NCBI GenBank assembly: GCA_023391635.1
Contig: JAEWAQ010000073.1
Span: forward strand, 80,485-144,484
DNA from: Bacillota bacterium
GTDB taxonomy: Bacteria > Bacillota > Bacilli > Paenibacillales > Paenibacillaceae
DNA: 64,000 nt
Reading direction: 5' to 3'
The notes beneath the pieces were generated by a model that saw nothing but the letters and a program-made list of their open reading frames with translations, searched no databases and was not told the origin of the DNA. This document shows positions 35,633-44,171 of the stretch, piece by piece (position 1 is the stretch's first letter; each line of letters opens with the position of its first letter). The translations under genes were made by a program, and so were the position numbers.

Positions 35633-35700
35633 ATTCTAAATAAGGATGCGACAATTTTTAATTTCCATTTCGCACCCGAGAATACATGGAGGTAATGCAG

Positions 35701-36480
35701 ATGTCCACCGAGCTCGTCATTCGCGGTCTCAAGGCTGAGATCGAAGGGAAAGAGATTCTGAAAGGAATCGATCTGAAGATTCAAGGCGGCGAAATTCACG
35801 CGGTCATGGGACCGAACGGTACCGGCAAGAGCACGCTCGCTTCCGCGCTGATGGGCCATCCCAAATACGAGGTAACAGAAGGCCAAGTATCGCTGAATGG
35901 GGAAGACGTGCTGGAGATGGCGGTGGATGAGCGCGCTCGCGCCGGACTGTTCCTGGCGATGCAGTACCCGAGCGAAATTACCGGCGTGACCAATGCCGAC
36001 TTCCTGCGCAGCGCCATCAACGCACGCCGCGGCGAGGGCAACGAGATTTCGCTGATCAAATTCGTGCGGCTGATGGAAGGCAAGATGAAGGCGCTCGAGA
36101 TGAACCCGGAATTCATGCACCGTTATTTGAACGAAGGTTTCTCCGGCGGCGAGAAGAAGCGCAACGAGATTTTGCAAATGATGATGCTGGAGCCGAAGCT
36201 GGTCGTCCTGGACGAGATCGACTCGGGTCTTGATATCGACGCCCTGAAGATTGTCGCCGAAGGGGTCAACGCCATGCGCGCCGAAGACCGCGGATTCCTG
36301 ATCATTACCCACTATCAGCGGTTGCTGAACTATGTGAAGCCGGACTTCGTCCACGTGATGATGCAAGGGCGGATCGTCAAATCAGGCGGACCGGAACTCG
36401 CGGAACGTCTGGAAGCCGAAGGCTACGAATGGGTGAAAGAAGAGCTGGGCATCGTCGACGAGACGGTTGGCCAAGCGTAA
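35701..36480 (+). CDS. sufC: Fe-S cluster assembly ATPase SufC
   Basis: A 259-residue cytoplasmic ABC-type ATPase of the SufBCD scaffold. Walker A GPNGTGKST is at residues 37-45, the signature is GFSGGEKKRNE, and Walker B with D-loop is LVVLDEIDSGLDIDALK, the SufC-specific form. The ATG at 35701 follows GGAGGT by 7 bases; the in-frame ATG at 35686 lies before that site. It is the first gene of sufCDSUB, and its ATP hydrolysis drives the conformational change that exposes the cluster-building site on SufB and SufD. Confidence 0.96.
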   Translation: MSTELVIRGLKAEIEGKEILKGIDLKIQGGEIHAVMGPNGTGKSTLASALMGHPKYEVTEGQVSLNGEDVLEMAVDERARAGLFLAMQYPSEITGVTNADFLRSAINARRGEGNEISLIKFVRLMEGKMKALEMNPEFMHRYLNEGFSGGEKKRNEILQMMMLEPKLVVLDEIDSGLDIDALKIVAEGVNAMRAEDRGFLIITHYQRLLNYVKPDFVHVMMQGRIVKSGGPELAERLEAEGYEWVKEELGIVDETVGQA

Positions 36481-36504
36481 GCGGACAAGGAGGTTGGACG
36501 AACA

Positions 36505-37812
36505 ATGAGTACACCGATTACCTCTTTCGGCCGGGAAGCGGCGGCAGCGGTATCCCGCAGCAAGAACGAGCCGGCCTGGCTCGTGTCCTGGCGCGAAGAA
36601 GCGGGGGAACTGGCCGCGAAGCTGGAGTTGCCTAAGCCCGAGAAGATGCCGCTCGCGCGCTGGACGCTGGATCAATACGGCGCCCATCGGCCGGGCACCC
36701 CTGTCGCGTCCGCGCAGGATCTGCCCGCCGCGATTGCTCAGTTGCTGCCGGAAGATTCCCAGGGCGCACTGATCGTTCAGCATAATTCGTCGGTCGTCTT
36801 CACGCGGCTTTCTGCCGAATTGCAAGCCCAAGGCGTCATCCTGACGAGCTTGGAAGAAGCTGCCCGCACACACGAAGCCCTCGTCAAGCCGCGTCTGATG
36901 ACCGCATACCAGCGGGATGAGCACAAGCTGGCCGCGGTGCACGGAGCGTTGTGGAACGGCGGGGTATTCCTGTACGTGCCGAAGAACGTGGATATCGAAT
37001 TCCCGATTCAATCGCTGTCCTTCGCGGACGATGCCGGCGCGACTTTCATGCCGCACATTCTGATCGTCGCCGAATCGAACAGCCGTCTCTCGTTCGTTCA
37101 GCAGGCCGCGACTTTGCTGGGCGGCAGCGAGGGCAGCACGGTACTGCACAACAGCGCGGTGGAAGTATTCGCAGGACCGGGGGCGCATGTTCGCTACGCG
37201 GCCGTACATCATATGGATGCAGCTGTCGTCGATGTCGCTTATCGCCGCGCCGTGCTGGACAATGACGCGCGCGTGGAATGGATCATCGGCGATCTGCATA
37301 ACGGCAATACGTTGACCGATACGAAATCGATTTTGAAGGGCAACGGCTGCGTGTCCGATTCCAAAATTATATCTGTCGGAACGGGCAGCCAGCGCATGAG
37401 CTTAACGACCGGAGCGGTGCACTTCGGCAAATCGTCCGAGAGCGATATGGTGACGCGCGCCGTCATGAAGGAAGAAGCGACCGCGATCATCAACGGCATT
37501 ACGAAGATCGAGCACGGCGCGACCAAGTCGAACGGCCAGCAGACGGAGAAAGTTTTGATGCTGAGCCCGAAGGCGCGCGGCGACGCGAATCCGATTCTGC
37601 TCATCGACGAGGACGACGTGAAGGCCGGCCACGCCGCCAGCGTCGGACAGGTAAATCCCGAGCAAGTGCACTATTTGATGTCCCGCGGCATTAATCGCAA
37701 GGAAGCGGAGCGCTTGATCGTGCACGGCTTCCTCGATCCCGTCGTGGCCGAAATTCCGCTGGCGGGATTGCGCGAGCAACTGCATCGCATCCTGGAAAGA
37801 AAGCTGGGTTAA
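36505..37812 (+). CDS. sufD: Fe-S cluster assembly protein SufD
   Basis: A 435-residue cytoplasmic scaffold protein, paralogue of SufB. The central beta-helix is seen in GGVFLYVPKNVDIEFPIQSL, SVVFTR, the VEWIIGDLHNGN region and VHFGKSSESDM. The C-terminal helical part, HYLMSRGINRKEAERLIVHGFL, is the conserved SufB/SufD ending that binds SufC. It follows sufC after 24 bases and ends one base before sufS begins. Confidence 0.95.
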   Translation: MSTPITSFGREAAAAVSRSKNEPAWLVSWREEAGELAAKLELPKPEKMPLARWTLDQYGAHRPGTPVASAQDLPAAIAQLLPEDSQGALIVQHNSSVVFTRLSAELQAQGVILTSLEEAARTHEALVKPRLMTAYQRDEHKLAAVHGALWNGGVFLYVPKNVDIEFPIQSLSFADDAGATFMPHILIVAESNSRLSFVQQAATLLGGSEGSTVLHNSAVEVFAGPGAHVRYAAVHHMDAAVVDVAYRRAVLDNDARVEWIIGDLHNGNTLTDTKSILKGNGCVSDSKIISVGTGSQRMSLTTGAVHFGKSSESDMVTRAVMKEEATAIINGITKIEHGATKSNGQQTEKVLMLSPKARGDANPILLIDEDDVKAGHAASVGQVNPEQVHYLMSRGINRKEAERLIVHGFLDPVVAEIPLAGLREQLHRILERKLG

Positions 37813-37813
37813 G

Positions 37814-39034
37814 ATGGACCCGATCGCTCTGAAAGCCGAATTTCCGATCCTGCATCAGGAGATCAACGGCCATCCGCTCGTCTACTTGGATAACGCCGCC
37901 ACGACCCAGAAGCCGAGATCGGTGCTGGAAGCGGTTCGCAAATATTACGAATGGGACAACGCCAACGTCCACCGCGGCGTTCACACGCTCGGTTCGCGGG
38001 CGACGGACGCCTATGAAGGCGCGCGGGAGAAAGTCGCCCGCTTTCTGAATGCGGCGAGCACGCGCGAAATCGTGTTCACCCGCGGGACGACGGCAGCGCT
38101 CAACCTGGTCGCATCCGGGTACGCCCGGCAGACGCTGCGCGAAGGCGACGAGATCGTCATCACGCCGATGGAGCATCACAGCAACCTGATTCCGTGGCAG
38201 CAGGCGGCCAAGGCGACCGGCGCGACGTTAAAGTACATCCCATTGCAGCCGGATGGCACGGTAACACTCGCGGACGTAGAGAGCACGATTACGCCGAATA
38301 CGAAAATCGTCGCGATCACCTACGTATCGAACGTGCTTGGCACCGTGAACCCGATTGCGGAAATCACAAAGATCGCTCACCGGCAAGGCGCCGTCATTGT
38401 CGTAGACGGGGCGCAGAGCACGCCGCACATGAAAGTGGATGTGCGCGCGCTGGACATTGATTTCTATGCGCTGTCCGGCCATAAAATGTGCGGCCCGACC
38501 GGAATTGGGGTATTATATGGGAAGGCGCAATTGCTTGAGCGCATGGAACCGGTCGAGTACGGCGGCGAGATGATCGACTTCGTCGAACTGTATGACTCGA
38601 CTTGGAAGGAATTGCCGTGGAAATTCGAAGGCGGTACGCCGATCATCGCAGGCGCGGTAGGACTGGGCGCCGCGATCGATTTCCTGGAACAGGTCGGATT
38701 GCCGGCCATCGAAGCCCATGAGCGGAAATTGGTGCGGTACGGCATGGAGAGACTGGGTGCCATTGACGGCCTCGAAACGTACGGTCCGCGCGAAGACCGG
38801 GCCGGACTGATCACCTTCAATCTGGGCGACGTGCACCCGCACGACGTGGCGACCGTGCTGGATACGGAAGGCATCGCGATTCGGGCAGGGCACCACTGCT
38901 GCCAGCCGCTGATGAAATGGCTGCAAGTCAGCGCCACGGCCAGGGCGAGCTTCTACCTGTACAATACCGAACAGGACGTCGACCGTCTGGCGGAAGCGCT
39001 GGTGAAGACAAAGGAGTTTTTCGGCGATGAGTAA
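37814..39034 (+). CDS. sufS: Cysteine desulfurase SufS
   Basis: A 406-residue pyridoxal-phosphate enzyme that takes sulfur from cysteine to build Fe-S clusters. The cofactor Lys is Lys224 in LSGHKMCGPTG. The catalytic Cys lies in the RAGHHC motif (Cys362); the following position, usually Ala, is also Cys (HHCCQP), which is unusual. VYLDNAATTQKP and NVHRGVHTL near the N-terminus are typical. The stop overlaps sufU by 8 bases, which fits transfer of the persulfide to SufU. Confidence 0.96.
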   Translation: MDPIALKAEFPILHQEINGHPLVYLDNAATTQKPRSVLEAVRKYYEWDNANVHRGVHTLGSRATDAYEGAREKVARFLNAASTREIVFTRGTTAALNLVASGYARQTLREGDEIVITPMEHHSNLIPWQQAAKATGATLKYIPLQPDGTVTLADVESTITPNTKIVAITYVSNVLGTVNPIAEITKIAHRQGAVIVVDGAQSTPHMKVDVRALDIDFYALSGHKMCGPTGIGVLYGKAQLLERMEPVEYGGEMIDFVELYDSTWKELPWKFEGGTPIIAGAVGLGAAIDFLEQVGLPAIEAHERKLVRYGMERLGAIDGLETYGPREDRAGLITFNLGDVHPHDVATVLDTEGIAIRAGHHCCQPLMKWLQVSATARASFYLYNTEQDVDRLAEALVKTKEFFGDE

Positions 39035-39476
39035 TCTCGACGACTTGTACCGTCGCGTCATTATGGATCATTACAAGAATCCGCGCAACAAGGGGACGCT
39101 TGCAGACGGATCGGTGACCGTGAACCTCAACAATCCGACCTGCGGCGACCGCATCAGCCTGCAGCTGCAGATCGAGGACGGTATCGTGAAGGACGCCAAA
39201 TGGGGCGGGGAAGGCTGCTCGATCAGCATGTCCTCCGCCTCGATGATGTCGGACGCGGTGAAGGGCAAGCCGGCGGCGGAAGCGTTGGAGCTCGCCGACA
39301 AGTTCTCGTCCCTGATGCAAGGCAACGCAGCGGAATTCGACGAATACGAAGACATCGAAGCGTTGTCCGGCGTGAACAAGTTTCCGGCCCGCATCAAGTG
39401 CGCGACACTGGCTTGGAACGCGCTGCGCAAAGGCGTGGAGCATGGGCACGGACAGCACGAAGGCATCGAGCAATAA
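39027..39476 (+). CDS. sufU: Zinc-dependent sulfurtransferase SufU
   Basis: A 149-residue cytoplasmic protein. The Firmicute-type SufU zinc ligands are visible: Cys39 and Asp41 in NPTCGDRI, Cys64 in GEGCSIS and Cys125 in RIKCATLAW. The insertion before the last Cys separates SufU from IscU. It accepts persulfide sulfur from SufS and passes it to the SufBCD scaffold. It overlaps sufS and precedes sufB, as in Bacillus subtilis. Confidence 0.95.
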   Translation: MSNLDDLYRRVIMDHYKNPRNKGTLADGSVTVNLNNPTCGDRISLQLQIEDGIVKDAKWGGEGCSISMSSASMMSDAVKGKPAAEALELADKFSSLMQGNAAEFDEYEDIEALSGVNKFPARIKCATLAWNALRKGVEHGHGQHEGIEQ

Positions 39477-39509
39477 AGATTCGATCATGAAAAGGAGGAA
39501 CGACCCGCC

Positions 39510-40904
39510 ATGGCGAAGCAAATCGAGTTTGAGGAATACAAGTACGGCTTCCGTGACGAACACAAAGCGATCTTCCAATCCGGCAAAGGCTTGACGCCGG
39601 AAATCGTCCGGACGATCTCCGAGATGAAGGGCGAGCCGGAATGGATGCTGAAGTTCCGTCTCAAATCGCTGGAACAGTTCAACAAGATGGCGACCCCGCG
39701 GTGGGGAGGCGACCTTGACGAACTGGATTTCAACGATATTCAATATTACGTGAAGCCATCCGAGAAACAAGGCAAGACATGGGAAGAAGTGCCGGAAGAA
39801 ATCAAGGCAACGTTCGACAAGCTGGGCATCCCCGAAGCCGAGCAGAAGTTCCTGGCCGGCGTATCGGCTCAATACGAGTCCGAAGTTGTCTACCACAATA
39901 TGCAGGAAGACCTGGAGAAGCAGGGTGTTCTGTTTATGGATACCGACAGCGCACTTCGAGAGCATCCCGAGATCTTCAAGGAATACTTCGGCACCGTCGT
40001 GCCGTTCTCGGACAACAAGTTTGCCGCGCTCAACAGCGCGGTATGGTCCGGCGGCAGCTTCATCTATGTGCCGAAGGGCGTCAAGTGCGAAATTCCGCTG
40101 CAAGCATACTTCCGCATTAATTCCGAGAACATGGGCCAATTCGAGCGCACGCTGATCATCGCCGACGAAGGCAGCTTCGTTCACTATGTAGAAGGCTGCA
40201 CGGCGCCAATCTACAGTACGAATTCGCTGCATAGCGCCGTCGTGGAAATCATCGTCAAGAAGGACGCCCGCGTCCGCTACACGACGATTCAGAATTGGGC
40301 GCCGAACATCTACAATCTGGTCACCAAGCGTTCCGTTGCCGAAGAGAACGCGACGATGGAATGGGTGGACGGCAACATCGGCTCCAAGCTGACGATGAAA
40401 TATCCGGCCGTCATTCTGAAGGGACGCGGCGCCAAAGGCTCCGTGCTATCCATCGCCGTCGCCGGCAAAGGCCAGCACCAGGATGCGGGCGCGAAGATGA
40501 TTCACCTGGCGCCGGACACGACCTCGACGATCGTCTCGAAGTCGATCTCCAAGCACGGCGGCAAAGTGACATACCGCGGCCTCGCTTCCTTCGGTCGTCA
40601 AGCGGAAGGCGCGAAGGCGAACATCAAGTGCGACACGCTCATCCTCGACAACCAGTCGACGAGCGACACGATTCCGTACAACGAGATTCAGAACGACAAC
40701 ATCGTGCTGGAACACGAAGCGACGGTATCCAAGGTGTCCGAAGACCAGCTCTTCTACTTGATGAGCCGCGGCATGACGGAAGCCGAAGCGACGCAGATGA
40801 TCGTCATGGGCTTCATCGAGCCGTTCACCAAGGAGTTACCGATGGAATATGCGGTCGAGATGAATCGCTTGATCAAGCTCGAGATGGAAGGTTCAATCGG
40901 ATAA
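39510..40904 (+). CDS. sufB: Fe-S cluster assembly scaffold SufB
   Basis: A 464-residue cytoplasmic scaffold. Conserved blocks are YVPKGVKCEIPLQAYFRINSE, SFVHYVEGCTAPIYST, LHSAVVEI, GRGAKGSVLSIAVAGKGQHQD and IKCDTLILDNQSTSDTIPYNEI, which carries the Cys that takes part in cluster formation. A helical C-terminus for SufC binding ends the protein. AAGGAGG precedes the ATG. It is the last gene of the operon, and a long hairpin terminator follows. No A-type carrier gene lies in the operon. Confidence 0.96.
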   Translation: MAKQIEFEEYKYGFRDEHKAIFQSGKGLTPEIVRTISEMKGEPEWMLKFRLKSLEQFNKMATPRWGGDLDELDFNDIQYYVKPSEKQGKTWEEVPEEIKATFDKLGIPEAEQKFLAGVSAQYESEVVYHNMQEDLEKQGVLFMDTDSALREHPEIFKEYFGTVVPFSDNKFAALNSAVWSGGSFIYVPKGVKCEIPLQAYFRINSENMGQFERTLIIADEGSFVHYVEGCTAPIYSTNSLHSAVVEIIVKKDARVRYTTIQNWAPNIYNLVTKRSVAEENATMEWVDGNIGSKLTMKYPAVILKGRGAKGSVLSIAVAGKGQHQDAGAKMIHLAPDTTSTIVSKSISKHGGKVTYRGLASFGRQAEGAKANIKCDTLILDNQSTSDTIPYNEIQNDNIVLEHEATVSKVSEDQLFYLMSRGMTEAEATQMIVMGFIEPFTKELPMEYAVEMNRLIKLEMEGSIG

Positions 40905-40937
40905 CCCTTGCGGGATAATGATTTTAGCAGGTTTAGG

Positions 40938-41007
40938 ACGCGCATTGATTCTGTTTTGCCCATGATTATTTTGTGATGGGCGTGCAGGTCATGCGCGTTC
41001 TTTTTTT
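40938..41007 (+). terminator. Terminator of the suf operon
   Basis: ACGCGCAT (40938-40945) pairs with ATGCGCGT (40991-40998), with an inner stem TGCCCAT/ATGGGCG, and a run of seven T follows. Confidence 0.75.
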
Positions 41008-41098
41008 GTCTGAATTCAACTCGATTGTACTTAAAGCAGGAAAAGTCGGGTTGCGGAGGTTGATTGGGAATGACGGGCAGGGTGACGGTTAAAACTTG

Positions 41099-42046
41099 TC
41101 ACTCCCACACGCACTGCTCCGGCGGGACATCGACCAGCGCCTGGATGCTCGGCTGGCGCAGGTGCCTGCCCTCGTGACGCCGCCATTCCGAATACATGAT
41201 CTTGGCGGTGAGCTCCGGCCTGGCCCAATACGCTCCTCGCATGTCCGGATGCCGCTCGACGAACGGGCATGCCGCGCATTGCAGCGCCGTCAGCTTCTCC
41301 GTCAATCGCCGCCAATCCGCAACGGTCAGCTTGCCTGTACCGACTCTGCCGATGAAAGTCAGCTTCTCTTCGCGATACAGTCCTGCAAGGACTGCATTGA
41401 CAATCCCGTCACGCAGCGTATAACCGCCGATCACCGCGACGAGATCCCCGTAATTTTTCACTTTCAGCCAGCGTCCGTCTTTGGTTCCCGGAGCATAGCC
41501 GCTGTTCAGATCCTTGCAGACGATGCCTTCCATGCCCATCTGCCGCACCGCGCCCGACAATGCTTGCCCGTCCGGGTGCGAGGCGACGAGCTGCACATGT
41601 TCGCCTGGCACAACCATGTCGACCAGCAGCGCGGCCCGGTCCCGGAGTGGCCGCCTATGCACCCACTCGCCGTCGAGATATAGAATATCGAAAACCATAT
41701 AGACGATCGGGACTTCCGCCCGGGCCCGCGGGACCTGGTCCAATCTGCGAATGCCGTCCCTGCGCATCACTTCGTGGAACGACGGCTTGCCGTCCGCGCC
41801 GAGCGCGATCACTTCCCCGTCCAACACAAAAGAAGACGCGACGCTAAGCGCCGGTCTCGTCAATTCCGGATACTGCAAGGTTCGTTCGTTCTTCCTGCGG
41901 TTGAACAACCGAACAGCGCTGCCGTCGCCTTCGCAATAGGCGAGCAATCGGATGCCGTCCCATTTGATCTGATAGGTCCATTGATCGCCTTCAGGGACGC
42001 TGTCGACCCGAATCGGCTCGAAGGGAATGATCGGTTCCAGTTCCAT
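41099..42046 (-). CDS. ATP-dependent DNA ligase (LigD ligase-domain type)
   Basis: A 315-residue protein with the adenylation motif KWDGIR (Lys28 nucleophile), FVLDGEVIAL, YMVFDILYLDG, EGIVCKDLNSGY and WLKVKNYG, the ordered nucleotidyltransferase motifs. A C-terminal OB-fold, from LTFIGRVGTGK on, is typical of the ligase part of bacterial non-homologous end joining. No polymerase or nuclease domain is fused, and no ku gene lies in the window. It probably seals breaks in spores or stationary cells. The ribosome binding site is weak. It is a lone minus-strand gene. Confidence 0.88.
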   Translation of the reverse strand: MELEPIIPFEPIRVDSVPEGDQWTYQIKWDGIRLLAYCEGDGSAVRLFNRRKNERTLQYPELTRPALSVASSFVLDGEVIALGADGKPSFHEVMRRDGIRRLDQVPRARAEVPIVYMVFDILYLDGEWVHRRPLRDRAALLVDMVVPGEHVQLVASHPDGQALSGAVRQMGMEGIVCKDLNSGYAPGTKDGRWLKVKNYGDLVAVIGGYTLRDGIVNAVLAGLYREEKLTFIGRVGTGKLTVADWRRLTEKLTALQCAACPFVERHPDMRGAYWARPELTAKIMYSEWRRHEGRHLRQPSIQALVDVPPEQCVWE

Positions 42047-42101
42047 ACGACTAGCTTATCCATCGCGGCCCGTACGGATACATTCCCAAAGCGAATAAGC
42101 C

Positions 42102-43157
42102 CTACACGTATACGTGTACAATTTCGTATTCACGATGGGCATACAGGTCGATAAAGCCGTCTTCGGTCTGGATGAGCGGCCGGAAAAAATCTGTCGCATG
42201 ATTGAGCACGATCGTTCCCATGTTACCGTCGTTCAATTCCACGCGTTTACCCAGGAAATTCGGCAGCATGTGCCTGATGAACGTATGAGTTACTTCCGGA
42301 TCCAATTCCCCAAAGCTGCAGCGATACAATTCCTTCAACACGATCAGCAAGTCTCGCTGGTCTTGGTAGACGCGTTTGGAGATCATGGCGCTGTAGGTGT
42401 CGGCAACGGCAACGACCTTGGACACGGGATGGATCTGTTCCTTGGCGATTCGGTTCGGGTAGCCGGTTCCGTCCATCCGTTCATGATGCTGCAGAGCGGC
42501 GATTGACAAGACGTGATCGCTCGTGGAATTTTGCAAAATATCGTAACCGTACTTGGAATGGTTCTGGATTTCTTTATATTCGTCGTCCGTCAGCTTGCCG
42601 GGCTTGTTCAAAATGACGTCCGGTATGCGGCATTTGCCGATATCATGGAGAAATCCGGCTTTGCCGGATTGCACCGAACGCTCTTCGTCCCAGCCCAGCC
42701 AGCGGGCAATATAGTAGCTGAGCATGCCGACCTGGACAGAATGCTGGTACGTATAGTCGTCCTGGCTGTTCAGGACCAGCAGCAGCGAGACGACGTCCCG
42801 TTCCTCTTTGCACGTATCGACGAGCGGCTGGAAGCTTTCCTTCAAATCTTCTTCATGCACTTTGCCTTCTGCAAGCGCCTTCTCAAAAATGTGCTCGAAG
42901 CCGGATACGGCATCTTGATATTTGGGCAGCAACTCGGTCTGGATCCGCATATACGTATCTGTCGATATACGAAATCCGTGATCGTGGTCTGCGCTTCGGC
43001 GATCGATTTCCACATACTCGATGTGATGCTGCTGCAATCTGGATAGTTCGTGCTCGTCCAGTACGGCGCCTTTGGATAACACGAGAAGTCCTGTGTGGTT
43101 GAACGTATCTTGAGCCAGACTGTCACCTGGTATCAAATCGGCAATATGGACCCTCAT
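42102..43157 (-). CDS. HD-GYP domain phosphodiesterase
   Basis: A 351-residue cytoplasmic protein. The N-terminal 100 residues form a small beta-rich domain beginning MRVHIADLIPGDSLAQDTFN. The HD-GYP domain follows with HSVQVGMLSYYIARWLG, HDIGKCRIPDVILNKPGKL, NHSKYGYDIL and HHERMDGTGYPNRI, so the HD metal site and the GYP motif are both intact. Such enzymes hydrolyse cyclic-di-GMP. An AGAGGG site precedes the ATG. A relative of the same type lies at 46.6 kb. Confidence 0.9.
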   Translation of the reverse strand: MRVHIADLIPGDSLAQDTFNHTGLLVLSKGAVLDEHELSRLQQHHIEYVEIDRRSADHDHGFRISTDTYMRIQTELLPKYQDAVSGFEHIFEKALAEGKVHEEDLKESFQPLVDTCKEERDVVSLLLVLNSQDDYTYQHSVQVGMLSYYIARWLGWDEERSVQSGKAGFLHDIGKCRIPDVILNKPGKLTDDEYKEIQNHSKYGYDILQNSTSDHVLSIAALQHHERMDGTGYPNRIAKEQIHPVSKVVAVADTYSAMISKRVYQDQRDLLIVLKELYRCSFGELDPEVTHTFIRHMLPNFLGKRVELNDGNMGTIVLNHATDFFRPLIQTEDGFIDLYAHREYEIVHVYV

Positions 43158-43195
43158 GTCGCACCCTCTAGTAATATCGAATTGATATATGTGCG

Positions 43196-43224
43196 TATAT
43201 ATATTCCAATTACCATGCTATCAA
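43196..43224 (-). promoter_or_regulatory. Candidate promoter of the first HD-GYP gene
   Basis: Read on the minus strand, TTGATA (43219-43224) and TATATA (43196-43201) are spaced by 17 bp, in an AT-rich pocket. Confidence 0.45.
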
Positions 43225-43290
43225 GGTTGACGCAGTTGTGCAAGCCGTTTCATGTAAAAAAGTTCCGCGGTTGGCGCATTCGTCCCTTCT

Positions 43291-44031
43291 TTACGTGACC
43301 GGAGCAAGCGGATCCCATGGACCGAGTTGATGGCCTTTCCATTCCGTACCGTCCTCATAGATTTCCTTCTTCCAGATCGGAACGATCGTCTTCAGCCGCT
43401 CGATTGCAAAGCGGCTTGCCTCGTAGGCTTCCGCCCGGTGCGGCGACGATACGGCGATGACGACGCTCGCCTCGCCAACGCTTACAGGTCCGATACGATG
43501 GGTGATGGAAGTGATCGTTCCCGGCCACCGGACTCCGATCTCCTCGCCGATCTGCCGCATGGCCGTCTCCGCCATTGGAGCATAGGCTTCATATTCCAGC
43601 AGCACGGTGCGTTTGCCGTGCGTCCATTCGCGTGTCGTGCCGATGAATGCGAGGATCGCTCCATGGTCGGGATGGCTGGCACGACGGCATATGGCTTCCA
43701 CGTCAATCGGATGTTTAACGATCTCATATCGCGGACCTTCTGCGACGAGATCGCCGCCAGAGCCGATGTCGTCTCCGCTGCCGCCGGATACCGGGGGGAG
43801 CAGAGCCAATTCGTCATCGCGCTTCACGATCGCATTCTCGCGCGCGAATGCTTGGTTGCATGCGACGAAAGCCGTCGCGACGGCTTCCGCATGATCGGGA
43901 TAGATTTCGCTCAAGATCGCTTTCAATTGGCCGGCGGTTAATTCCGATTCCGGTCGATCGAGCAGCAGCTGCCGCGTGCCGAACCGTTCGGCCAAACCGG
44001 CAAACAAGGCGATTGTCCAAAGGGGTGTCAT
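43291..44031 (-). CDS. MoaD-MoaE fusion (molybdopterin synthase, both subunits)
   Basis: A 246-residue protein. Residues 1-84 are a MoaD ubiquitin-like domain (LFAGLAERFG) ending in LLPPVSGG, the Gly-Gly that normally is the free C-terminus carrying the thiocarboxylate. After a Gly/Ser-rich linker, residues from about 100 form MoaE: HGAILAFIGTTREWTHGK, LEYEAYAPMA, HRIGPVSVGEASVVI and the active-site region VPIWKKEIYEDG. Together they would convert cyclic pyranopterin phosphate to molybdopterin. The internal Gly-Gly means the protein should need cleavage to work. No other molybdenum cofactor gene is in the window. Confidence 0.92.
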   Translation of the reverse strand: MTPLWTIALFAGLAERFGTRQLLLDRPESELTAGQLKAILSEIYPDHAEAVATAFVACNQAFARENAIVKRDDELALLPPVSGGSGDDIGSGGDLVAEGPRYEIVKHPIDVEAICRRASHPDHGAILAFIGTTREWTHGKRTVLLEYEAYAPMAETAMRQIGEEIGVRWPGTITSITHRIGPVSVGEASVVIAVSSPHRAEAYEASRFAIERLKTIVPIWKKEIYEDGTEWKGHQLGPWDPLAPVT

Positions 44032-44171
44032 CCGGGTGTTCGCTTCCTTCCATGACCGTTACAATGACGGCTCAGCCCTTTATTTCTTCCTTGCATCATA
44101 CCACATTGGACTTGAAAGTGTTATGCTAAGATGGCGCACATAACGATTGAAACTTCGCTCAGGAGGCCTGC

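Larger units (their letters stand above)
35341..35700. promoter_or_regulatory. Divergent control region between neopullulanase gene and sufC
   Basis: This 360-bp gap has no gene. It holds, from left to right, the ribosome binding site and leader of the neopullulanase gene with an intrinsic terminator inside it, that gene's promoter on the minus strand, a stretch near 35500-35570 in which I see nothing, and the suf promoter with direct repeats. Confidence 0.6.
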
